Part shown: piece after piece, positions 20,301 through 30,134 of the stretch
Position numbering within the stretch: the first letter of the stretch is position 1
Layout: the number at the start of each line of letters is the position of its first letter
Assembly: GCF_003443875.1 (NCBI RefSeq)
Contig: NZ_CP027482.1
Location: 1,178,001-1,242,000, forward strand
Direction of reading: 5' to 3'
Length of the DNA stretch: 64,000 bases
From: Aeromicrobium sp. A1-2
GTDB taxonomy: Bacteria; Actinomycetota; Actinomycetes; Propionibacteriales; Nocardioidaceae
Program-made: the position numbers and the translations under genes
The notes under the pieces: model-generated
Databases searched by the model: none
What the model saw: the letters and a program-made list of their open reading frames with translations, nothing else
Told to the model about the DNA's origin: nothing

Positions 20301-21872
20301 CCGCCGCACCACGACATCTACTCGATCGAGGACCTCAAGCAGCTCATCCACGACCTCAAGAACGCCAACCCGTCGGCGCGGGTGCACGTCAAACTCGTGT
20401 CGGAGGTCGGGGTCGGCACCGTCGCGGCCGGCGTCGCGAAGGCCAAGGCAGACGTCGTCCTGATCTCCGGTCACGACGGCGGCACCGGAGCATCTCCGCT
20501 GACGTCGCTCAAGCACGCGGGCGGCCCGTGGGAACTCGGCCTGGCCGAGACGCAGCAGACGTTGCTGATCAACGGGCTGCGCGACCGCATCGTCGTGCAG
20601 TGCGACGGCCAGCTCAAGACCGGCCGGGATGTCGTCATCGCGGCGTTGCTGGGCGCCGAGGAGTTCGGCTTCGCCACGGCACCGCTGGTGGTCAGCGGCT
20701 GCATCATGATGCGGGTCTGTCACCTGGACACCTGCCCCGTCGGAGTCGCGACGCAGAACAAGGCGTTGCGGGAGAAGTACTCCGGCAAGGCCGAGTACAT
20801 CGTCAACTTCTTCGAGTTCATCGCCCAGGAGGTCCGTGAGATCCTCGCGAGCCTGGGCTTCCGCTCGATCGTGGAGGCCGTCGGTCACGCCGAGGTCATC
20901 AACGTCGCGCAGGCAGTCGATCACTGGAAGGCCGATGGTCTCGACCTGACGCCGATCCTCTACGTCCCGGAGCTGCCCGAGGGCGCCGCGCTCCACAACA
21001 CGACGGGCCAGGACCACAGCCTCGACCGGGCGCTGGACAACGAGCTGATTGCGCTCAGCGCCGATGCGCTCGAGCGTGCCGAACCGGTCCGGGCGCAGCT
21101 GGAGATCCGCAACGTCAACCGCACCGTCGGCACGATGCTGGGACACGAGGTTACCAAGCGCTACCGCGGTGAGGGACTGCCGGACGACACGATCGACCTC
21201 ACGTTCCTGGGCTCGGCCGGTCAGTCGTTCGGAGCTTTCGTGCCCAGGGGCATCACCCTGCGCCTCGAGGGTGATGGCAACGACTATGTCGGCAAGGGCC
21301 TGTCGGGTGGCCGGATCATCGTGCGGCCGCCGCGGGACGTCCTGTTCACCGCCGAGGCGCAGATCGTGGCCGGCAACGTCATTGGCTTCGGCGCGACCGG
21401 TGGCCAGATCTTCCTGCGCGGCAAGGCGGGCGAGCGTTTTTGCGTGCGCAACTCCGGTGCCAGCGCGGTCGTTGAGGGCGTGGGAGATCACGCCTGCGAG
21501 TACATGACCGGCGGACGCGTCGTGATTCTCGGCCGCACCGGCCGCAACGTCGCGGCCGGTATGAGTGGCGGATCGGCGTACATCTTGGATCTGGACGAGA
21601 GCCTCGTCAACCGGGACATGGTCGAGACGCGCCCCGTCGAGGGAGACGCCGCGACGGTCCTCCACGACCTGGTCCGCATGCACCGCGACGAGACCGGCTC
21701 CGCAGTCGCCGAGCAGCTGCTGGGCAACTGGGAGCAGTCGCTGGGCCGCTTCACCGAGATCATGCCGGTCAACTACCGGCTGGTGCTTGAGGCCCGCGAG
21801 GCCGCCGAGTCCGAAGGCTTGTCCGAAGAAGATACAACCGCACGCATGATGGAGGTGGCTGCACGTGGCTGA
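17328..21872 (+). CDS. gltB: Glutamate synthase large (alpha) subunit GltB
   Basis: NADPH-type GOGAT large subunit: glutamine plus 2-oxoglutarate to two glutamates. 1514 residues, the full family length. Order: Ntn-type glutaminase domain with the nucleophile Cys in DACGVAF (near residue 25) and HNGEINT; central domain; FMN-binding synthase domain (about 830-1200) with [12 protein letters not shown]; cysteine cluster [13 protein letters not shown] (about 1125-1137) for the 3Fe-4S centre; C-terminal beta-helix with GXGXG-type repeats. GTG start at 17328. The stop overlaps gltD by 8 nt. Confidence 0.98.
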   Translation: MRSPKFSTQPPAQGLYDPQNEHDACGVAFVATLTGIPSNDIVVKGLTALRNLDHRGAVGGEPDTGDGAGILLQIPDTFLRAVAGVTLPELGSYAAGMAFLPIDESEAAEARTHIEAMALEEGLKVLGWRDVPVDPEILGSMSRGAMPSFSLMFVTSAGEPQTGIVLDRTAFCLRKRAEHELQVYFPSLSSRTLIYKGMLTTEQLENFFPDLSDPRMESAMAIVHSRFSTNTFPSWPLAHPFRFIAHNGEINTARGNRNWMRAREALLESDLIPGDMRRLFPICDPLGSDTASFDEVLELLHLGGRSLPHAVMMMIPEAWENDADMDPARRAFYEFHSSVMEPWDGPAAVCFTDGNQIGAVLDRNGLRPGRYWVTEDGLVVLASEAGVLDLDQKSITRKGRLEPGKMFLLDLDQHRIIEDHEIKNSLAAENPYDEWLYSGLVRFEDLPDLEHIVHTHASVTRRQQVFGYTEEELRILIAPIARSGAEAIGSMGTDTPIAAISDRPRQLFDYFSQLFAQVTNPPLDAIREEVVTSLAGTIGPERNLLAPSPASCRMLQLPFPVLDNDELAKIRHMNKDGDMPGFSVHVVRGLYAVAGGGAALKAKLDSICAEVSTAIAKGARIIVLSDRHSNADLAPIPSLLLTGAVHHHMVREKLRTQAGLIIECGDVREVHHVALLIGYGATAVNPYLVLESAEDLAREKIFVEGVAPAKALRNVAHGLGKGVLKVMSKMGVSTVASYTGAQIFEAVGLSHEIVDAYFTGTSSKLGGVGLDVLAQEVRSRHLKAYPTSGIAGPRRHLDVGGEYQWRREGPEHLFDPETIFRLQHSTRTGSYEIFKQYTSRVDDQSERLMTLRGLFDLREGERPAVPIDEVEPVSAIVKRFSTGAMSYGSISQEAHETLAIAMNRLGGKSNTGEGGEDPDRLYDPERRSSIKQVASGRFGVTSEYLTNADDIQIKMAQGAKPGEGGQLPGPKVYPWVAKTRHSTPGVGLISPPPHHDIYSIEDLKQLIHDLKNANPSARVHVKLVSEVGVGTVAAGVAKAKADVVLISGHDGGTGASPLTSLKHAGGPWELGLAETQQTLLINGLRDRIVVQCDGQLKTGRDVVIAALLGAEEFGFATAPLVVSGCIMMRVCHLDTCPVGVATQNKALREKYSGKAEYIVNFFEFIAQEVREILASLGFRSIVEAVGHAEVINVAQAVDHWKADGLDLTPILYVPELPEGAALHNTTGQDHSLDRALDNELIALSADALERAEPVRAQLEIRNVNRTVGTMLGHEVTKRYRGEGLPDDTIDLTFLGSAGQSFGAFVPRGITLRLEGDGNDYVGKGLSGGRIIVRPPRDVLFTAEAQIVAGNVIGFGATGGQIFLRGKAGERFCVRNSGASAVVEGVGDHACEYMTGGRVVILGRTGRNVAAGMSGGSAYILDLDESLVNRDMVETRPVEGDAATVLHDLVRMHRDETGSAVAEQLLGNWEQSLGRFTEIMPVNYRLVLEAREAAESEGLSEEDTTARMMEVAARG

Positions 21873-23328
21873 TCCCAGAGGTTTCATCACAACGCCCCGC
21901 GAGGTCGCCGAACGGCGTCCTGTCGAGGAGCGGATCCACGACTGGAACGAGGTCTACCCGGGCGGTCCCGGTCGGGCCCTCCTGCCGATCATCACCAAGC
22001 AGGCCGGTCGTTGCATGGACTGCGGCATCCCGTTCTGCCACTCGGGTTGCCCTTTGGGCAACCTGATCCCGGAGTGGAACGACCTGGTCTGGCGCGAGGA
22101 CTGGGACGAGGCACTCGACCGGCTCCACGCGACCAACAACTTCCCGGAGTTCACCGGGCGGCTGTGCCCCGCACCGTGCGAGACGGCGTGCGTCGTCGGT
22201 ATCAACCGGGACGCGGTGACGATCAAGAACGTCGAGGTCGCGATCATCGACAAGGCCTGGGACGACCGCCAGGTCCGCCCCGAGCCGCCCGAGTGGCTGA
22301 CCGGCAAGACCGTTGCCGTCGTCGGATCGGGACCGGCCGGACTCGCCGCGGCGCAACAGCTGACTAGGGCCGGGCACACCGTCGCGGTCTACGAGCGCGA
22401 CGACAAGCCCGGCGGGCTGCTCCGCTACGGCATCCCCGAGTTCAAGATGGAAAAGGTCCAGGTCGAGCGTCGGATCAACCAGATGGAGCGCGAGGGCACG
22501 GTGTTCCGCACCGGGATCCAGGTCGGCGACACACTGACCGGTCATCAGCTCCGCGACCGCTACGACGCCGTCGTGCTGGCGATCGGCGCCACCGTGCCTC
22601 GTGACCTGCCGGTGCCGGGTCGCGAGCTCGGAGGCATCCACCAGGCCATGGACTTCCTGCCGCAGGCCAACCGGGTCGCACTGGGTGAAGAGGTCGATGA
22701 CCAGATCGTCGCGACCGACAAGGACGTCATCATCATCGGCGGTGGCGACACCGGCGCCGACTGCCTCGGCACGTCGATCCGTCAGGGCGCCCGCTCGATC
22801 ACCCAGCTCGAGATCATGCCGAACCCCGGCACGGATCGTCCCGAGGCGCAGCCATGGCCGACCTACCCGATGATCTACCGCGTCTCCTCGGCCCATGAGG
22901 AGGCGGGGGAGCGGGTCTACTCGATGTCCACCAAGGAGTTCCTCGGTGAGGGCGGACACGTCAGTGGTCTGCGCCTGGTCGAGGTCGAGATGGTGGACGG
23001 CAAGTTCACCGAGATCGAAGGCTCCGAGAAGGTCATCCCCGCGCAGCTCGTGCTGTTCGCGATGGGCTTCACGGGCCCTGAGGCCGAGGGGCTCGTCGAC
23101 CAGCTCGGCGTCGACCTGGACGAGCGCGGCAACGTCAAGCGCGACAAGGCCTACATGTCCAGCGTCGAGGGCGTCTTCGTCGCCGGCGATGCAGGACGCG
23201 GCCAGTCGCTCATCGTCTGGGCGATCGCCGAGGGCCGCTCGGCAGCTGCGGGAGTCGACAAGTTCCTGACCGGCTCGACGACGTTGCCGGCGCCGATCCC
23301 GCCCCATGCGCGACCGTTGACGGCCTGA
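21865..23328 (+). CDS. gltD: Glutamate synthase small (beta) subunit GltD
   Basis: Flavoprotein that feeds NADPH electrons to GltB. The 487-residue protein has the N-terminal iron-sulfur cysteines [17 protein letters not shown] (about residues 49-65) and a second set around CPAPCETAC. The FAD-binding [12 protein letters not shown] is at about 151-162, the NADPH-binding [11 protein letters not shown] at about 290-300, and [13 protein letters not shown] near the C terminus. GTG start 8 nt inside the gltB end, so the subunits are coupled. Confidence 0.98.
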   Translation: MADPRGFITTPREVAERRPVEERIHDWNEVYPGGPGRALLPIITKQAGRCMDCGIPFCHSGCPLGNLIPEWNDLVWREDWDEALDRLHATNNFPEFTGRLCPAPCETACVVGINRDAVTIKNVEVAIIDKAWDDRQVRPEPPEWLTGKTVAVVGSGPAGLAAAQQLTRAGHTVAVYERDDKPGGLLRYGIPEFKMEKVQVERRINQMEREGTVFRTGIQVGDTLTGHQLRDRYDAVVLAIGATVPRDLPVPGRELGGIHQAMDFLPQANRVALGEEVDDQIVATDKDVIIIGGGDTGADCLGTSIRQGARSITQLEIMPNPGTDRPEAQPWPTYPMIYRVSSAHEEAGERVYSMSTKEFLGEGGHVSGLRLVEVEMVDGKFTEIEGSEKVIPAQLVLFAMGFTGPEAEGLVDQLGVDLDERGNVKRDKAYMSSVEGVFVAGDAGRGQSLIVWAIAEGRSAAAGVDKFLTGSTTLPAPIPPHARPLTA

Positions 23329-23396
23329 CGACATCTCATCAAGGAATTTGTTGCACCAAACCACATAAGTGACTCGCCGGTAGGGGAAGCACTGGA

Positions 23397-23402
23397 TAGG
23401 GT
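23397..23402 (+). promoter_or_regulatory. Likely -10 box (TAGGGT) of pyk, leaderless
   Basis: TAGGGT ends 6 nt before the pyk GTG in an 80-bp gap after gltD. Confidence 0.5.
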
Positions 23403-23408
23403 CGACAC

Positions 23409-24860
23409 GTGAGAAGAGCCAAGATCGTCTGCACCCTCGGCCCGGCCGTGGGGAGTGCCCACAAGATCCTGCAACTGGCCGAGGCTGGGATGGACGTCGC
23501 GCGACTCAACATGAGTCACGGCGAACAGTCCGACCACGAGCAGAACTATGCCTGGGTGCGGGAGGCAGGTGACAAGGTCGGCAAGGCCATTGCGGTGCTC
23601 GCCGACCTGCAGGGCCCCAAGATCCGACTCGGCCGGTTCGCCGACGGTCCGGTGCACCTCGAGGCCGGATCGACGTTCACGATCACGGTCGACGACATCC
23701 TGGGCGACGTCACACGGTGCTCGACGACGTACAAGGGCCTCCCGGGCGATGTCTCGGTGGGCGACGAGATCCTGATCGACGACGGGCGCATGCGCCTGCG
23801 GGCCACCGAGGTCACCGCGACCGACGTCACGTGCCTGGTCGAGACCAGCGGTCCGGTCAGCAACAACAAGGGCATCAACCTGCCGGGTGTCATGGTCAGC
23901 GTCCCCGCGATGAGCGAGAAGGACATCGACGACCTGCGGTTCGCGCTGCGCCTGGGCGCAGACTTCATCGCGCTGTCGTTCGTGCGCTCGGCCGACGACT
24001 ACGACGACGTCCGCAGGATCATGGACGAGGAAGGCATCGTCCGCCCGGTCATCGCCAAGATCGAGAAGCCCCAGGCGGTCGACAACCTCGATGGGATCAT
24101 GGACGCGTTCGACGGAGTCATGGTTGCCCGCGGAGACCTCGGCGTTGAGATGCCGCTCGAGGACGTCCCGATCGTGCAGAAGCTCATCGTCGAGAAGGCC
24201 CGCCGCAACGCCAAGCCAGCCATCGTCGCGACGCAGATGCTGGAATCGATGATCTCGGCCCCGCGGCCGACCCGCGCCGAGGCGTCCGACGTCGCCAACG
24301 CCGTTCTCGACGGAGCCGATGCGGTGATGCTGTCGGGCGAGACCAGCGTGGGGGAGTACCCCATCCACACCGTCACCACGATGGCCCGCATCATCGAGTC
24401 CACCGAGGACCACGGACTGCCCCGCATGGCGGCGTTCACCTGGCAGGCCAAGACCAAGAGCGGCATCATCTGCCGCGCCGCGGCGGACGTCGCGGAGTCG
24501 GTCGATGCAAGCTTCGTGTGTGCCTTCACGACCAGCGGTGACTCCGCGCGGCGGATGACCCGATACCGCTCGCGCGTGCCCGTGGTCGCGTTCACTCCCA
24601 ATCAGCTCGTGCGTTCGCAGCTGGCGCTGAGCTGGGGCATCGAGACCTTCCTCGTGCCCGAGGTGACCCACACCGACGAGATGGTGCTGCAGGTCGACAA
24701 GGCGCTGCTCGAGCGCGGCCACTGTGCCGAGGGTCAGCAGGTCGTCATCGTCGCCGGGAGCCCTCCGGGCATCCCCGGCTCGACCAACGCGCTGCGCATC
24801 CACAACATGGGCGATGCGATCAACGGAGTCGTCCCGGCGTACAAGGACACCCACGAGTAG
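23409..24860 (+). CDS. pyk: Pyruvate kinase
   Basis: Glycolytic enzyme making ATP and pyruvate from PEP. The 483-residue protein starts [13 protein letters not shown] and has [11 protein letters not shown] with the phosphate-binding Arg, AKIEKPQAV with the catalytic Lys, [10 protein letters not shown] with metal ligands, and [11 protein letters not shown]. The C-terminal regulatory domain ends in [12 protein letters not shown] start preceded by a leaderless-type TAGGGT box. It ends about 30 bp before the 84-bp tandem repeat region. Confidence 0.98.
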   Translation: MRRAKIVCTLGPAVGSAHKILQLAEAGMDVARLNMSHGEQSDHEQNYAWVREAGDKVGKAIAVLADLQGPKIRLGRFADGPVHLEAGSTFTITVDDILGDVTRCSTTYKGLPGDVSVGDEILIDDGRMRLRATEVTATDVTCLVETSGPVSNNKGINLPGVMVSVPAMSEKDIDDLRFALRLGADFIALSFVRSADDYDDVRRIMDEEGIVRPVIAKIEKPQAVDNLDGIMDAFDGVMVARGDLGVEMPLEDVPIVQKLIVEKARRNAKPAIVATQMLESMISAPRPTRAEASDVANAVLDGADAVMLSGETSVGEYPIHTVTTMARIIESTEDHGLPRMAAFTWQAKTKSGIICRAAADVAESVDASFVCAFTTSGDSARRMTRYRSRVPVVAFTPNQLVRSQLALSWGIETFLVPEVTHTDEMVLQVDKALLERGHCAEGQQVVIVAGSPPGIPGSTNALRIHNMGDAINGVVPAYKDTHE

Positions 24861-24891
24861 GTCCTGAGAGCTGCCGGCACGGCGGCCGTCG

Positions 24892-25049
24892 GCCGGCAAG
24901 CCAGCACGGCGGCCTTCGGCCGGGGGTTCCTACGACGCGAGGGCGGCTCACCTTCATGTGTCGTCGAGATCCCGTGCCGGCAAGCCAGCACGGCGGCCTT
25001 CGGCCGGGGGTTCCTACGACGCGAGGGCGGCTCACCTTCATGTGTCGTC
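24892..25049. repeat. Tandem 84-bp repeat, two copies, abutting the tRNA-Leu 3' end
   Basis: Positions 24892-24965 and 24976-25049 are identical over 74 bp and spaced by 84. Each copy is followed by a near-identical 10-bp link (GAGATCCCGT, then CAGTTCCCGT). The link leads into GCCGG, which in the second case is the end of the tRNA gene. A degraded piece lies further out at about 24876-24895. Each copy holds CGGCC-TTC-GGCCG, a small hairpin. The region between pyk and the tRNA has no believable gene. I do not see the unit elsewhere in the window. Confidence 0.9.
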
Positions 25050-25058
25050 CAGTTCCCG

Positions 25059-25141
25059 TGCCGGGTGCGGGACTCGAACCCGCACGCCCTTGCGGACAAC
25101 GGTTTTTGAGACCGTCGCGTCTACCATTCCGCCAACCCGGC
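25059..25141 (-). tRNA. tRNA-Leu (anticodon CAA)
   Basis: Reading the minus strand from 25141, an 83-nt class II tRNA folds. It has acceptor GCCGGGT/ACCCGGC with discriminator A, anticodon stem ACGGT/ACCGT around loop CTCAAAA (anticodon CAA, decodes UUG), a long variable arm typical of Leu, and a T arm GCGGG-TTCGAGT-CCCGC. CCA is not encoded. UUG is rare in such GC-rich genomes, so it serves a minor codon. Confidence 0.96.
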
Positions 25142-25200
25142 TCGCGCTGCAGCGCGCCTGTGCCGGACCGGTCGAGCCAAGCCTGCACCAACGCGCGGGA

Positions 25201-25206
25201 TAACCT
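25201..25206 (+). promoter_or_regulatory. Likely -10 box (TAACCT) of the ANTAR response regulator, leaderless
   Basis: TAACCT lies 6 nt before the GTG at 25213, between the divergent tRNA-Leu and the regulator. Confidence 0.5.
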
Positions 25207-25212
25207 TCTCAC

Positions 25213-25845
25213 GTGACTGACCAGGCACTGGAATCGGGACGGCCCGCACCGCGTGTGGTGATCGCTGAGGACGAGGCGCTGATCCGCCTCGATCTCGCCG
25301 AGATGCTCGCGGAGGAGGGCTACGTCGTCGTAGGACAGGCGTCCGACGGGGAACAGGCCATCGAGCTGGCGATGCAGCATCGCCCCGACCTGGTCGTGAT
25401 GGACGTCAAGATGCCCAAGCTGGACGGCATCGCTGCCGCGGCCCAGATCGCCCAGGCGCGCATCGCGCCGGTCGTGATGCTGACGGCCTTCAGCCAGCGC
25501 GAGCTGGTCGAGCGGGCTCGTGACTCCGGCGCGATGGCCTATCTCGTCAAGCCGTTCACCAAGTCCGATCTCGTGCCGGCGATCGAGATGGCGATGAGTC
25601 GATTCGCCGAGCTCAAGATGTTGGAGCACGAGGTCGGTGACCTCACCGCCCAGTTGGCCGCCCGCAAGACGACCGAGCGGGCCAAAGGCCTGCTCCAGGA
25701 GGCGCTCGGTATCACTGAGCCCGAGGCCTTCCGCTGGATTCAGCGCACCGCGATGGACCTGCGCCTGACGATGCATCAGGTGGCGCAGGGCGTCATCGAC
25801 CATGGCCCGCAGCTCGGCTCATCGATGGGCCAGGACCCGTCCTGA
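25213..25845 (+). CDS. pdtaR: ANTAR-domain response regulator, PdtaR-like
   Basis: 210-residue two-domain regulator. The receiver domain (about 14-130) has the acidic pocket IAEDEALIR, the phospho-acceptor D64 in VVMDVKMP, Thr in LTAFSQ and Lys in LVKPFT. A helical linker follows, then a C-terminal ANTAR RNA-binding domain (about 140-195) with ERAKGLLQEALG and EAFRWIQRTAMD. The Mycobacterium homologue PdtaR pairs with the PdtaS kinase and binds RNA to control terminator hairpins; RNA antitermination here is family inference. No kinase gene is adjacent. Confidence 0.92.
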   Translation: MTDQALESGRPAPRVVIAEDEALIRLDLAEMLAEEGYVVVGQASDGEQAIELAMQHRPDLVVMDVKMPKLDGIAAAAQIAQARIAPVVMLTAFSQRELVERARDSGAMAYLVKPFTKSDLVPAIEMAMSRFAELKMLEHEVGDLTAQLAARKTTERAKGLLQEALGITEPEAFRWIQRTAMDLRLTMHQVAQGVIDHGPQLGSSMGQDPS

Positions 25846-25890
25846 CCGCTGGGTTACAACTTGGCTACGTTACGGCCCTGCATGGCAACG

Positions 25891-25922
25891 TTGACCCAAA
25901 TGACCCCGGGAAAGACTAGGTT
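25891..25922 (+). promoter_or_regulatory. Probable promoter of livK
   Basis: TTGACC (25891-25896) and TAGGTT (25917-25922) are separated by 20 nt, longer than ideal. A leader of about 53 nt and a CCGGAGGA ribosome-binding site precede ATG 25983. Confidence 0.5.
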
Positions 25923-25982
25923 CGGTCGTACGTACACGCCCCCTGGCTCGCGCCATGGGCTTTCTACATATCCGGAGGATTG

Positions 25983-27257
25983 ATGAAACGCAGTACCCAG
26001 ACGATCCGCATCGGGGCCGTTGTGGCCGCGAGCGCGCTTGTTCTCGCTGCTTGTGGCGGCGGCAGCGACAGCGACGGCGAAACCGCCAGTGGCTCCACGT
26101 CCAAGGGCGATGGTGTCCTGACGATCGGCTCGCTCCTTCCCCAGACCGGCAGCCTTGCGTTCCTCGGCCCCCCGGAGTTCGCGGGAGTCGACCTCGCTGT
26201 CAAGGACATCAACGAGGCAGGCGGCGTCCTCGGAAAGGACGTCGTGCACGTCCGTGGTGACTCCGGCGACACCGACTCGGGCATCGCCCCGGCGGAGACC
26301 GACAAGCTGCTCAAGGCCAAGTCCGACGTCATCATCGGCGCGGCCTCCTCGGGCGTCTCTCTGACCGTGATCGACAAGATCATGTCGGCCGGCGCGATCC
26401 AGTTCTCGCCCGCCAACACGTCGACCTCCTTCGACGAGGGTGACTACTCCAAGCCTGACCTCTACTTCCGCACGGCGCCGTCCGACATCCTCCAGGGTGC
26501 CGTTCTCGCCAACCTGCTGATCGAGGAAGGCCGACAGAACGTCGCCATCCTCGCCCGCCAGGACGCCTATGGCGAGACGCTGGCCACCGAGATCTCCAAG
26601 AACCTCGAGGCTGCCGGCTCCAAGATCGCCGCCAAGGTGCTCTACAGCGAGAAGACCGGTCCGGGCGACTCACAGATCACCGAGATCAAGAACGCCAAGG
26701 CCGACGCCGTCGTGCTGATTGCGTTCGAGGAGACCACGACGGTCATCCCGAAGCTCATCCAGGCCGGCACCGGTCCGCAGGATGTCGCGACGTACTTCGT
26801 CGATGGCAATACGGCCAACTACGGCAAGGGTGACTCGGCTTCGCTGCCCGACGGCACGCTTGAGGGCACCAAGGGAACCATCCCGGGCGCCGACGCGGGT
26901 GACGCGTTCAAGGATCGTCTGAAGACCGTCGACCCGAAGCTCAAGGACTACTCCTACTCGGCTGAGTCCTACGACGCAGTGATCGTCTCGGCGCTCGGCG
27001 CCATCGCGGCCAAGGACGACTCGGGCGCGGCCATCGCCAAGGAGATCCCGGGCGTGACCAAGGACGGCGAGAAGTGCACGACGTTCAAGGATTGCGCTGC
27101 TCTGCTCGCGGACGGCAAGGACATCGACTACAACGGTGTCTCCGGCCCGATCGAGCTCGGCGAGACGGGTAGCCCGACGGCTGCCTCGATCGGCATCTAC
27201 GAGTACGACGCCAAGAACAAGATCTCGCCGGTTGACTACATCAGCGGCACGATCTGA
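25983..27257 (+). CDS. livK: Branched-chain amino acid ABC transporter, substrate-binding lipoprotein
   Basis: 424-residue periplasmic-binding-type lipoprotein (Leu/Ile/Val-binding, Peripla_BP_6). It has a cationic N terminus, a hydrophobic core and lipobox LAAC with Cys at about residue 23, then a Gly/Ser linker. The ligand domain begins LTIGSLLPQTGSLAFLGPPE and continues with VVHVRGDSGDT, SGVSLTVI and the later SYDAVIVSAL hinge. It delivers substrate to the LivH/LivM permease encoded convergently at 27456-31487. The ligand could be another amino acid or a short amide. Ends just before a strong terminator. Confidence 0.93.
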   Translation: MKRSTQTIRIGAVVAASALVLAACGGGSDSDGETASGSTSKGDGVLTIGSLLPQTGSLAFLGPPEFAGVDLAVKDINEAGGVLGKDVVHVRGDSGDTDSGIAPAETDKLLKAKSDVIIGAASSGVSLTVIDKIMSAGAIQFSPANTSTSFDEGDYSKPDLYFRTAPSDILQGAVLANLLIEEGRQNVAILARQDAYGETLATEISKNLEAAGSKIAAKVLYSEKTGPGDSQITEIKNAKADAVVLIAFEETTTVIPKLIQAGTGPQDVATYFVDGNTANYGKGDSASLPDGTLEGTKGTIPGADAGDAFKDRLKTVDPKLKDYSYSAESYDAVIVSALGAIAAKDDSGAAIAKEIPGVTKDGEKCTTFKDCAALLADGKDIDYNGVSGPIELGETGSPTAASIGIYEYDAKNKISPVDYISGTI

Positions 27258-27287
27258 TCAACGCTGATCTGATCAGCTGATCGCGAG

Positions 27288-27320
27288 AGGGCCCCGGTGC
27301 TTCGGCACCGGGGCCCTTTT
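27288..27320 (+). terminator. Intrinsic terminator after livK
   Basis: A perfect 13-bp stem (27288-27300 with 27305-27317) closed by a TTCG tetraloop and followed by TTT. It is preceded by the palindrome GATCAGCTGATC at 27271-27282. Confidence 0.9.
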
Positions 27321-27407
27321 CTGCGCGCAGCATCTGGTCCACGGAGCAGCGGCGCCGAACGAGTGACCGGCCACATGGGTGCAGTGCCGTGATGGCCCCG
27401 GATGCAG

Positions 27408-27440
27408 GAACGCCCGGCACCGAGTGGGTGCCGGGCGTTC
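27408..27440 (-). terminator. Intrinsic terminator-like hairpin after livF
   Basis: A perfect 14-bp stem (27408-27421 with 27427-27440) with a 5-nt loop, 15 bp beyond the livF stop. There is no T-run on either side, so termination strength is uncertain. It separates the convergent livK and livF transcripts. Confidence 0.7.
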
Positions 27441-27455
27441 GTGAAGGTGGGGTCG

Positions 27456-28235
27456 TCAGTCGTCCTGCTGGCCCAGCGTGCCGAGGTAGAGCTGGATGAC
27501 CTTGGGATCGTCGGCGAGTGACTTGCCCGTGCCGGAGTACGCGTTGCGTCCCTGGTCCAGGACGTAGCCTCGGTCGCAGATCTGCAGGCAGCGACGTGCG
27601 TTCTGCTCGACCATGATGACCGAGACGCCCGCCTTGTTGATGTTGCGTGTCTGCACGAAGACCTCGTCCTGGAGGACGGGGGACAGTCCGGCTGATGGCT
27701 CGTCGAGCAGCAACACCGACGGGTCCATCATGAGCGCCCGGCCCATCGCGACCATCTGACGCTCACCACCGGACAGCTGTCCGGCACGCTGCTTGCGCCG
27801 CTCGCCCAGACGGGGAAAGAGGTCGGTGACGAAGGCGAAGCGTTCGGTGAACCGCTTGGGATCCTGGTAGCAGCCCATCTCGAGGTTCTCCTCGATCGTG
27901 AGGCTCGGGAACACGTTGTTGTTCTGCGGGACGAAGCCGATCCCCTTGGAGACAAGCTGGTCGGCCCGCTGGTTGGTGATCTCCTTGTCCTTCAGCAGGA
28001 CAGTCCCGGTGTGCACCTTGACCAGCCCGAACAGGGCCTTGAGCAGGGTCGATTTGCCAGCTCCGTTGGGGCCGATGATGCCGACGAGCTCGCCGGGCTG
28101 GCAGTAGAGGTCAGCGCCGTTGAGGATGTTGACCCCCGGCAGGTAGCCGGCGATCAGGTTGTCGGCCCGCAGCACCGCGCCGTCGGCGTTCGCCAGGTGG
28201 GTCTCGCGCTCGGTGTTCTGCTCGGTCTCGGTCAT
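27456..28235 (-). CDS. livF: Branched-chain amino acid ABC transporter ATPase LivF
   Basis: 259-residue ATP-binding subunit. Walker A GPNGAGKST (about residues 57-65), Q-loop FVPQNNNVF, signature LSGGERQMV, Walker B VLLLDEPSAGLSP and the switch His region VIMVEQNARRCL are all intact. The LivF-type C terminus is short. Last gene of the minus-strand livH-livM-livG-livF operon; ATG overlaps the livG stop by 4 nt. Confidence 0.95.
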   Translation of the reverse strand: MTETEQNTERETHLANADGAVLRADNLIAGYLPGVNILNGADLYCQPGELVGIIGPNGAGKSTLLKALFGLVKVHTGTVLLKDKEITNQRADQLVSKGIGFVPQNNNVFPSLTIEENLEMGCYQDPKRFTERFAFVTDLFPRLGERRKQRAGQLSGGERQMVAMGRALMMDPSVLLLDEPSAGLSPVLQDEVFVQTRNINKAGVSVIMVEQNARRCLQICDRGYVLDQGRNAYSGTGKSLADDPKVIQLYLGTLGQQDD

Positions 28236-29140
28236 GACTTCTTCCCCTCGTCGAGCTCGGCCTCGGCCTCGGCATCGAGCTCCGCCGTGTCGACCTCGCT
28301 GATGTCGGTGTCGTGATGAGCACCCAGATAGGCGTCGATGACTGCCTGGTCGGCCATGACGGCCTGCGGAGTGCCCTCGGCCACGATCTTGCCCTGGGCC
28401 ATCACGATGACCCAGTCCGAGATGTCCCGGACCATGTCCATGTCGTGCTCGACGAACAGGACGGTCCGACCCTCGTCGCGCAGTGACTTGACGTGTCCGA
28501 GCAGGGACTGCTTGAGCGCGGGGTTGACGCCGGCCATGGGCTCGTCGAGCATGATCAGTTCAGGATCGACCATCAGGGCGCGAGCCATCTCGAGGAGCTT
28601 GCGCTGGCCGCCCGAGAGCGATCCGGCGAAGTCCTCCCGCTTGGCGTCGAGCTTGAACCGCGCGAGCAGGTCGTCGGCCCGCTTGGTGTTCGCGGCCTCC
28701 TGCGCGCCCCATAGGGACTTGAACGGCGCAGACCAGAACTTCTCGCCGCGTTGTCCGGTCGCACCGAGCAGCATGTTCTGGATCACGGTGAGCTTGGACA
28801 GCACCTTGGTCAGCTGAAAGGTGCGGACCATCCCGAGGCGCGCGACCTTGTAGGCCGGCACCTTGCCGAGCGAGGTGCCGTTGAAGGCCCACTTGCCGTC
28901 GTCCGGCACGTCGAAACCGGTCAACAGGTTGAACAGCGTCGTCTTGCCGGCACCATTGGGACCGATCAATGCCGTGATCACACCGCGTTGGATCTCGATG
29001 TGATCGACGTCGACGGCCTTGAGACCGCCGAACGTCCGGACGATGTTGCTGCCCTTGACGATCGGATCGGGCTTGGGTGCGCCTGGTGTGTTGGGTACGT
29101 CCGCGAGCGCCGCGCGGGCATCACTGAGTTCAGCGGCCAT
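28232..29140 (-). CDS. livG: Branched-chain amino acid ABC transporter ATPase LivG
   Basis: 302-residue ATPase with Walker A GPNGAGKTT, signature LSGGQRKLLEMA, Walker B LIMLDEPMAGVNP and switch VLFVEHDMDMV. The C-terminal GTPQAVMADQAVIDAYLG is characteristic of LivG-type subunits. An extra acidic tail of about 35 residues (VDTAELDAEAEAELDEG) follows. ATG 29140 is chosen because GGGAG lies about 10 nt upstream; TTG 29149 would be too close to it. Overlaps livM by 11 nt. Confidence 0.94.
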   Translation of the reverse strand: MAAELSDARAALADVPNTPGAPKPDPIVKGSNIVRTFGGLKAVDVDHIEIQRGVITALIGPNGAGKTTLFNLLTGFDVPDDGKWAFNGTSLGKVPAYKVARLGMVRTFQLTKVLSKLTVIQNMLLGATGQRGEKFWSAPFKSLWGAQEAANTKRADDLLARFKLDAKREDFAGSLSGGQRKLLEMARALMVDPELIMLDEPMAGVNPALKQSLLGHVKSLRDEGRTVLFVEHDMDMVRDISDWVIVMAQGKIVAEGTPQAVMADQAVIDAYLGAHHDTDISEVDTAELDAEAEAELDEGKKS

Positions 29141-30125
29141 CGATCGCAATCTCCCTTCGATCGCCGAAGATCCCCTGAGGTCGGTAGATCATCAGCAGCA
29201 TGAGGCCCAGGCCGAGCAGGATGAAGCGCACGAGACTGGCCTGGGTGTTGGACATGATCCAGTCCGGGATGACGGGATCGCTTCCCTTGGTCGCCTGGCT
29301 GAAGAACGATCCGATGCCTGAGATCAGGAACCAGAACAGCATCGAGCCGACGACCGGCCCGAGCACCCGAGCGGCTCCGCCGATCAGCAGGGCAGCGTAG
29401 GCGTAGAAGGTGAACGTTGTGTTGAAGTCTGTCGGCACTGCCGAACCTTGCTTGAGGATGTGGAAGATACCGGCGACGCCGCCGAACATGCCGCCGAGCA
29501 CGAGCGCCTGCATCTTGTAGGCGAAGACGTTCTTGCCCAGCGAACGGACGGCGTCCTCATCTTCACGGATCGACTTGAGGACGCGGCCCCAAGGGCTGCG
29601 CATGAGTGACCACACGATGAGGCAGCCCAGTGCGACAAGCGTCCATCCGACCGTGACCGACCAGAGATCGTTTCGACTGAACGAGAAGATCTTGAAGTCG
29701 ATGCCCGAGTTGTACGGGTTGAGCTTCTGGTAGGGCCCCACGAATCCGTTGAGACCGTTGGAGCCGCCGAAGGTGTCCTTGAACTCGACCGCGCCGAAGA
29801 TCAGGCGCACGATCTCCGCGGCCGCGATCGTCACGATCGCGAGGTAGTCCGCGCGAAGCCGGAGCGTCGGTGCGCCGAGCACGAGCCCGAGCAGCACCGC
29901 CGCGGACATGCCGACGATGATGCCGAGCCAGAAGGGAAGATCCCAGGTGACCACGGTGACCGCGAGGCCGAAGGCCGCGACTGCCATGAAGCCGGCCTGA
30001 CCGAAGTTCAGCAGGCCCGTGTAGCCGAAGTGGATGTTGAGGCCGATCGCTGCGATCGCGAACACGATGGCCTGAGGGCCGAGTGCCTGTGACAACGCTG
30101 CGTCGAGAATTGTTCCGAAGTCCAT
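29130..30125 (-). CDS. livM: Branched-chain amino acid ABC transporter permease LivM
   Basis: 331-residue inner-membrane permease with eight to nine hydrophobic segments. It has the family opening LNIHFGYTGLLNFGQAGFM and the cytoplasmic ATPase-contact region SPWGRVLKSIREDEDAVRSLG near the middle. It pairs with LivH to form the channel. ATG start; 9 bp downstream of livH. Confidence 0.95.
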   Translation of the reverse strand: MDFGTILDAALSQALGPQAIVFAIAAIGLNIHFGYTGLLNFGQAGFMAVAAFGLAVTVVTWDLPFWLGIIVGMSAAVLLGLVLGAPTLRLRADYLAIVTIAAAEIVRLIFGAVEFKDTFGGSNGLNGFVGPYQKLNPYNSGIDFKIFSFSRNDLWSVTVGWTLVALGCLIVWSLMRSPWGRVLKSIREDEDAVRSLGKNVFAYKMQALVLGGMFGGVAGIFHILKQGSAVPTDFNTTFTFYAYAALLIGGAARVLGPVVGSMLFWFLISGIGSFFSQATKGSDPVIPDWIMSNTQASLVRFILLGLGLMLLMIYRPQGIFGDRREIAIDGR

Positions 30126-30134
30126 GATCTGCCC

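Noticed and set aside
18924..21890. 988-codon open frame antisense to gltB
   Set aside because: It mirrors gltB codon by codon, has no recognisable domain, and is an expected artefact of GC-rich third positions. gltB is full length with all motifs.
24892..25049. Tandem repeat considered as a CRISPR array
   Set aside because: Only two copies, 74-bp blocks with 10-bp links, no variable spacers and no cas genes nearby.
24820..25803. Minus-strand frame through the 84-bp repeats and tRNA into the regulator gene
   Set aside because: It would translate a tRNA gene and a tandem repeat (repeated [10 protein letters not shown]), then run antisense to the regulator. No ribosome-binding site or domain supports it.
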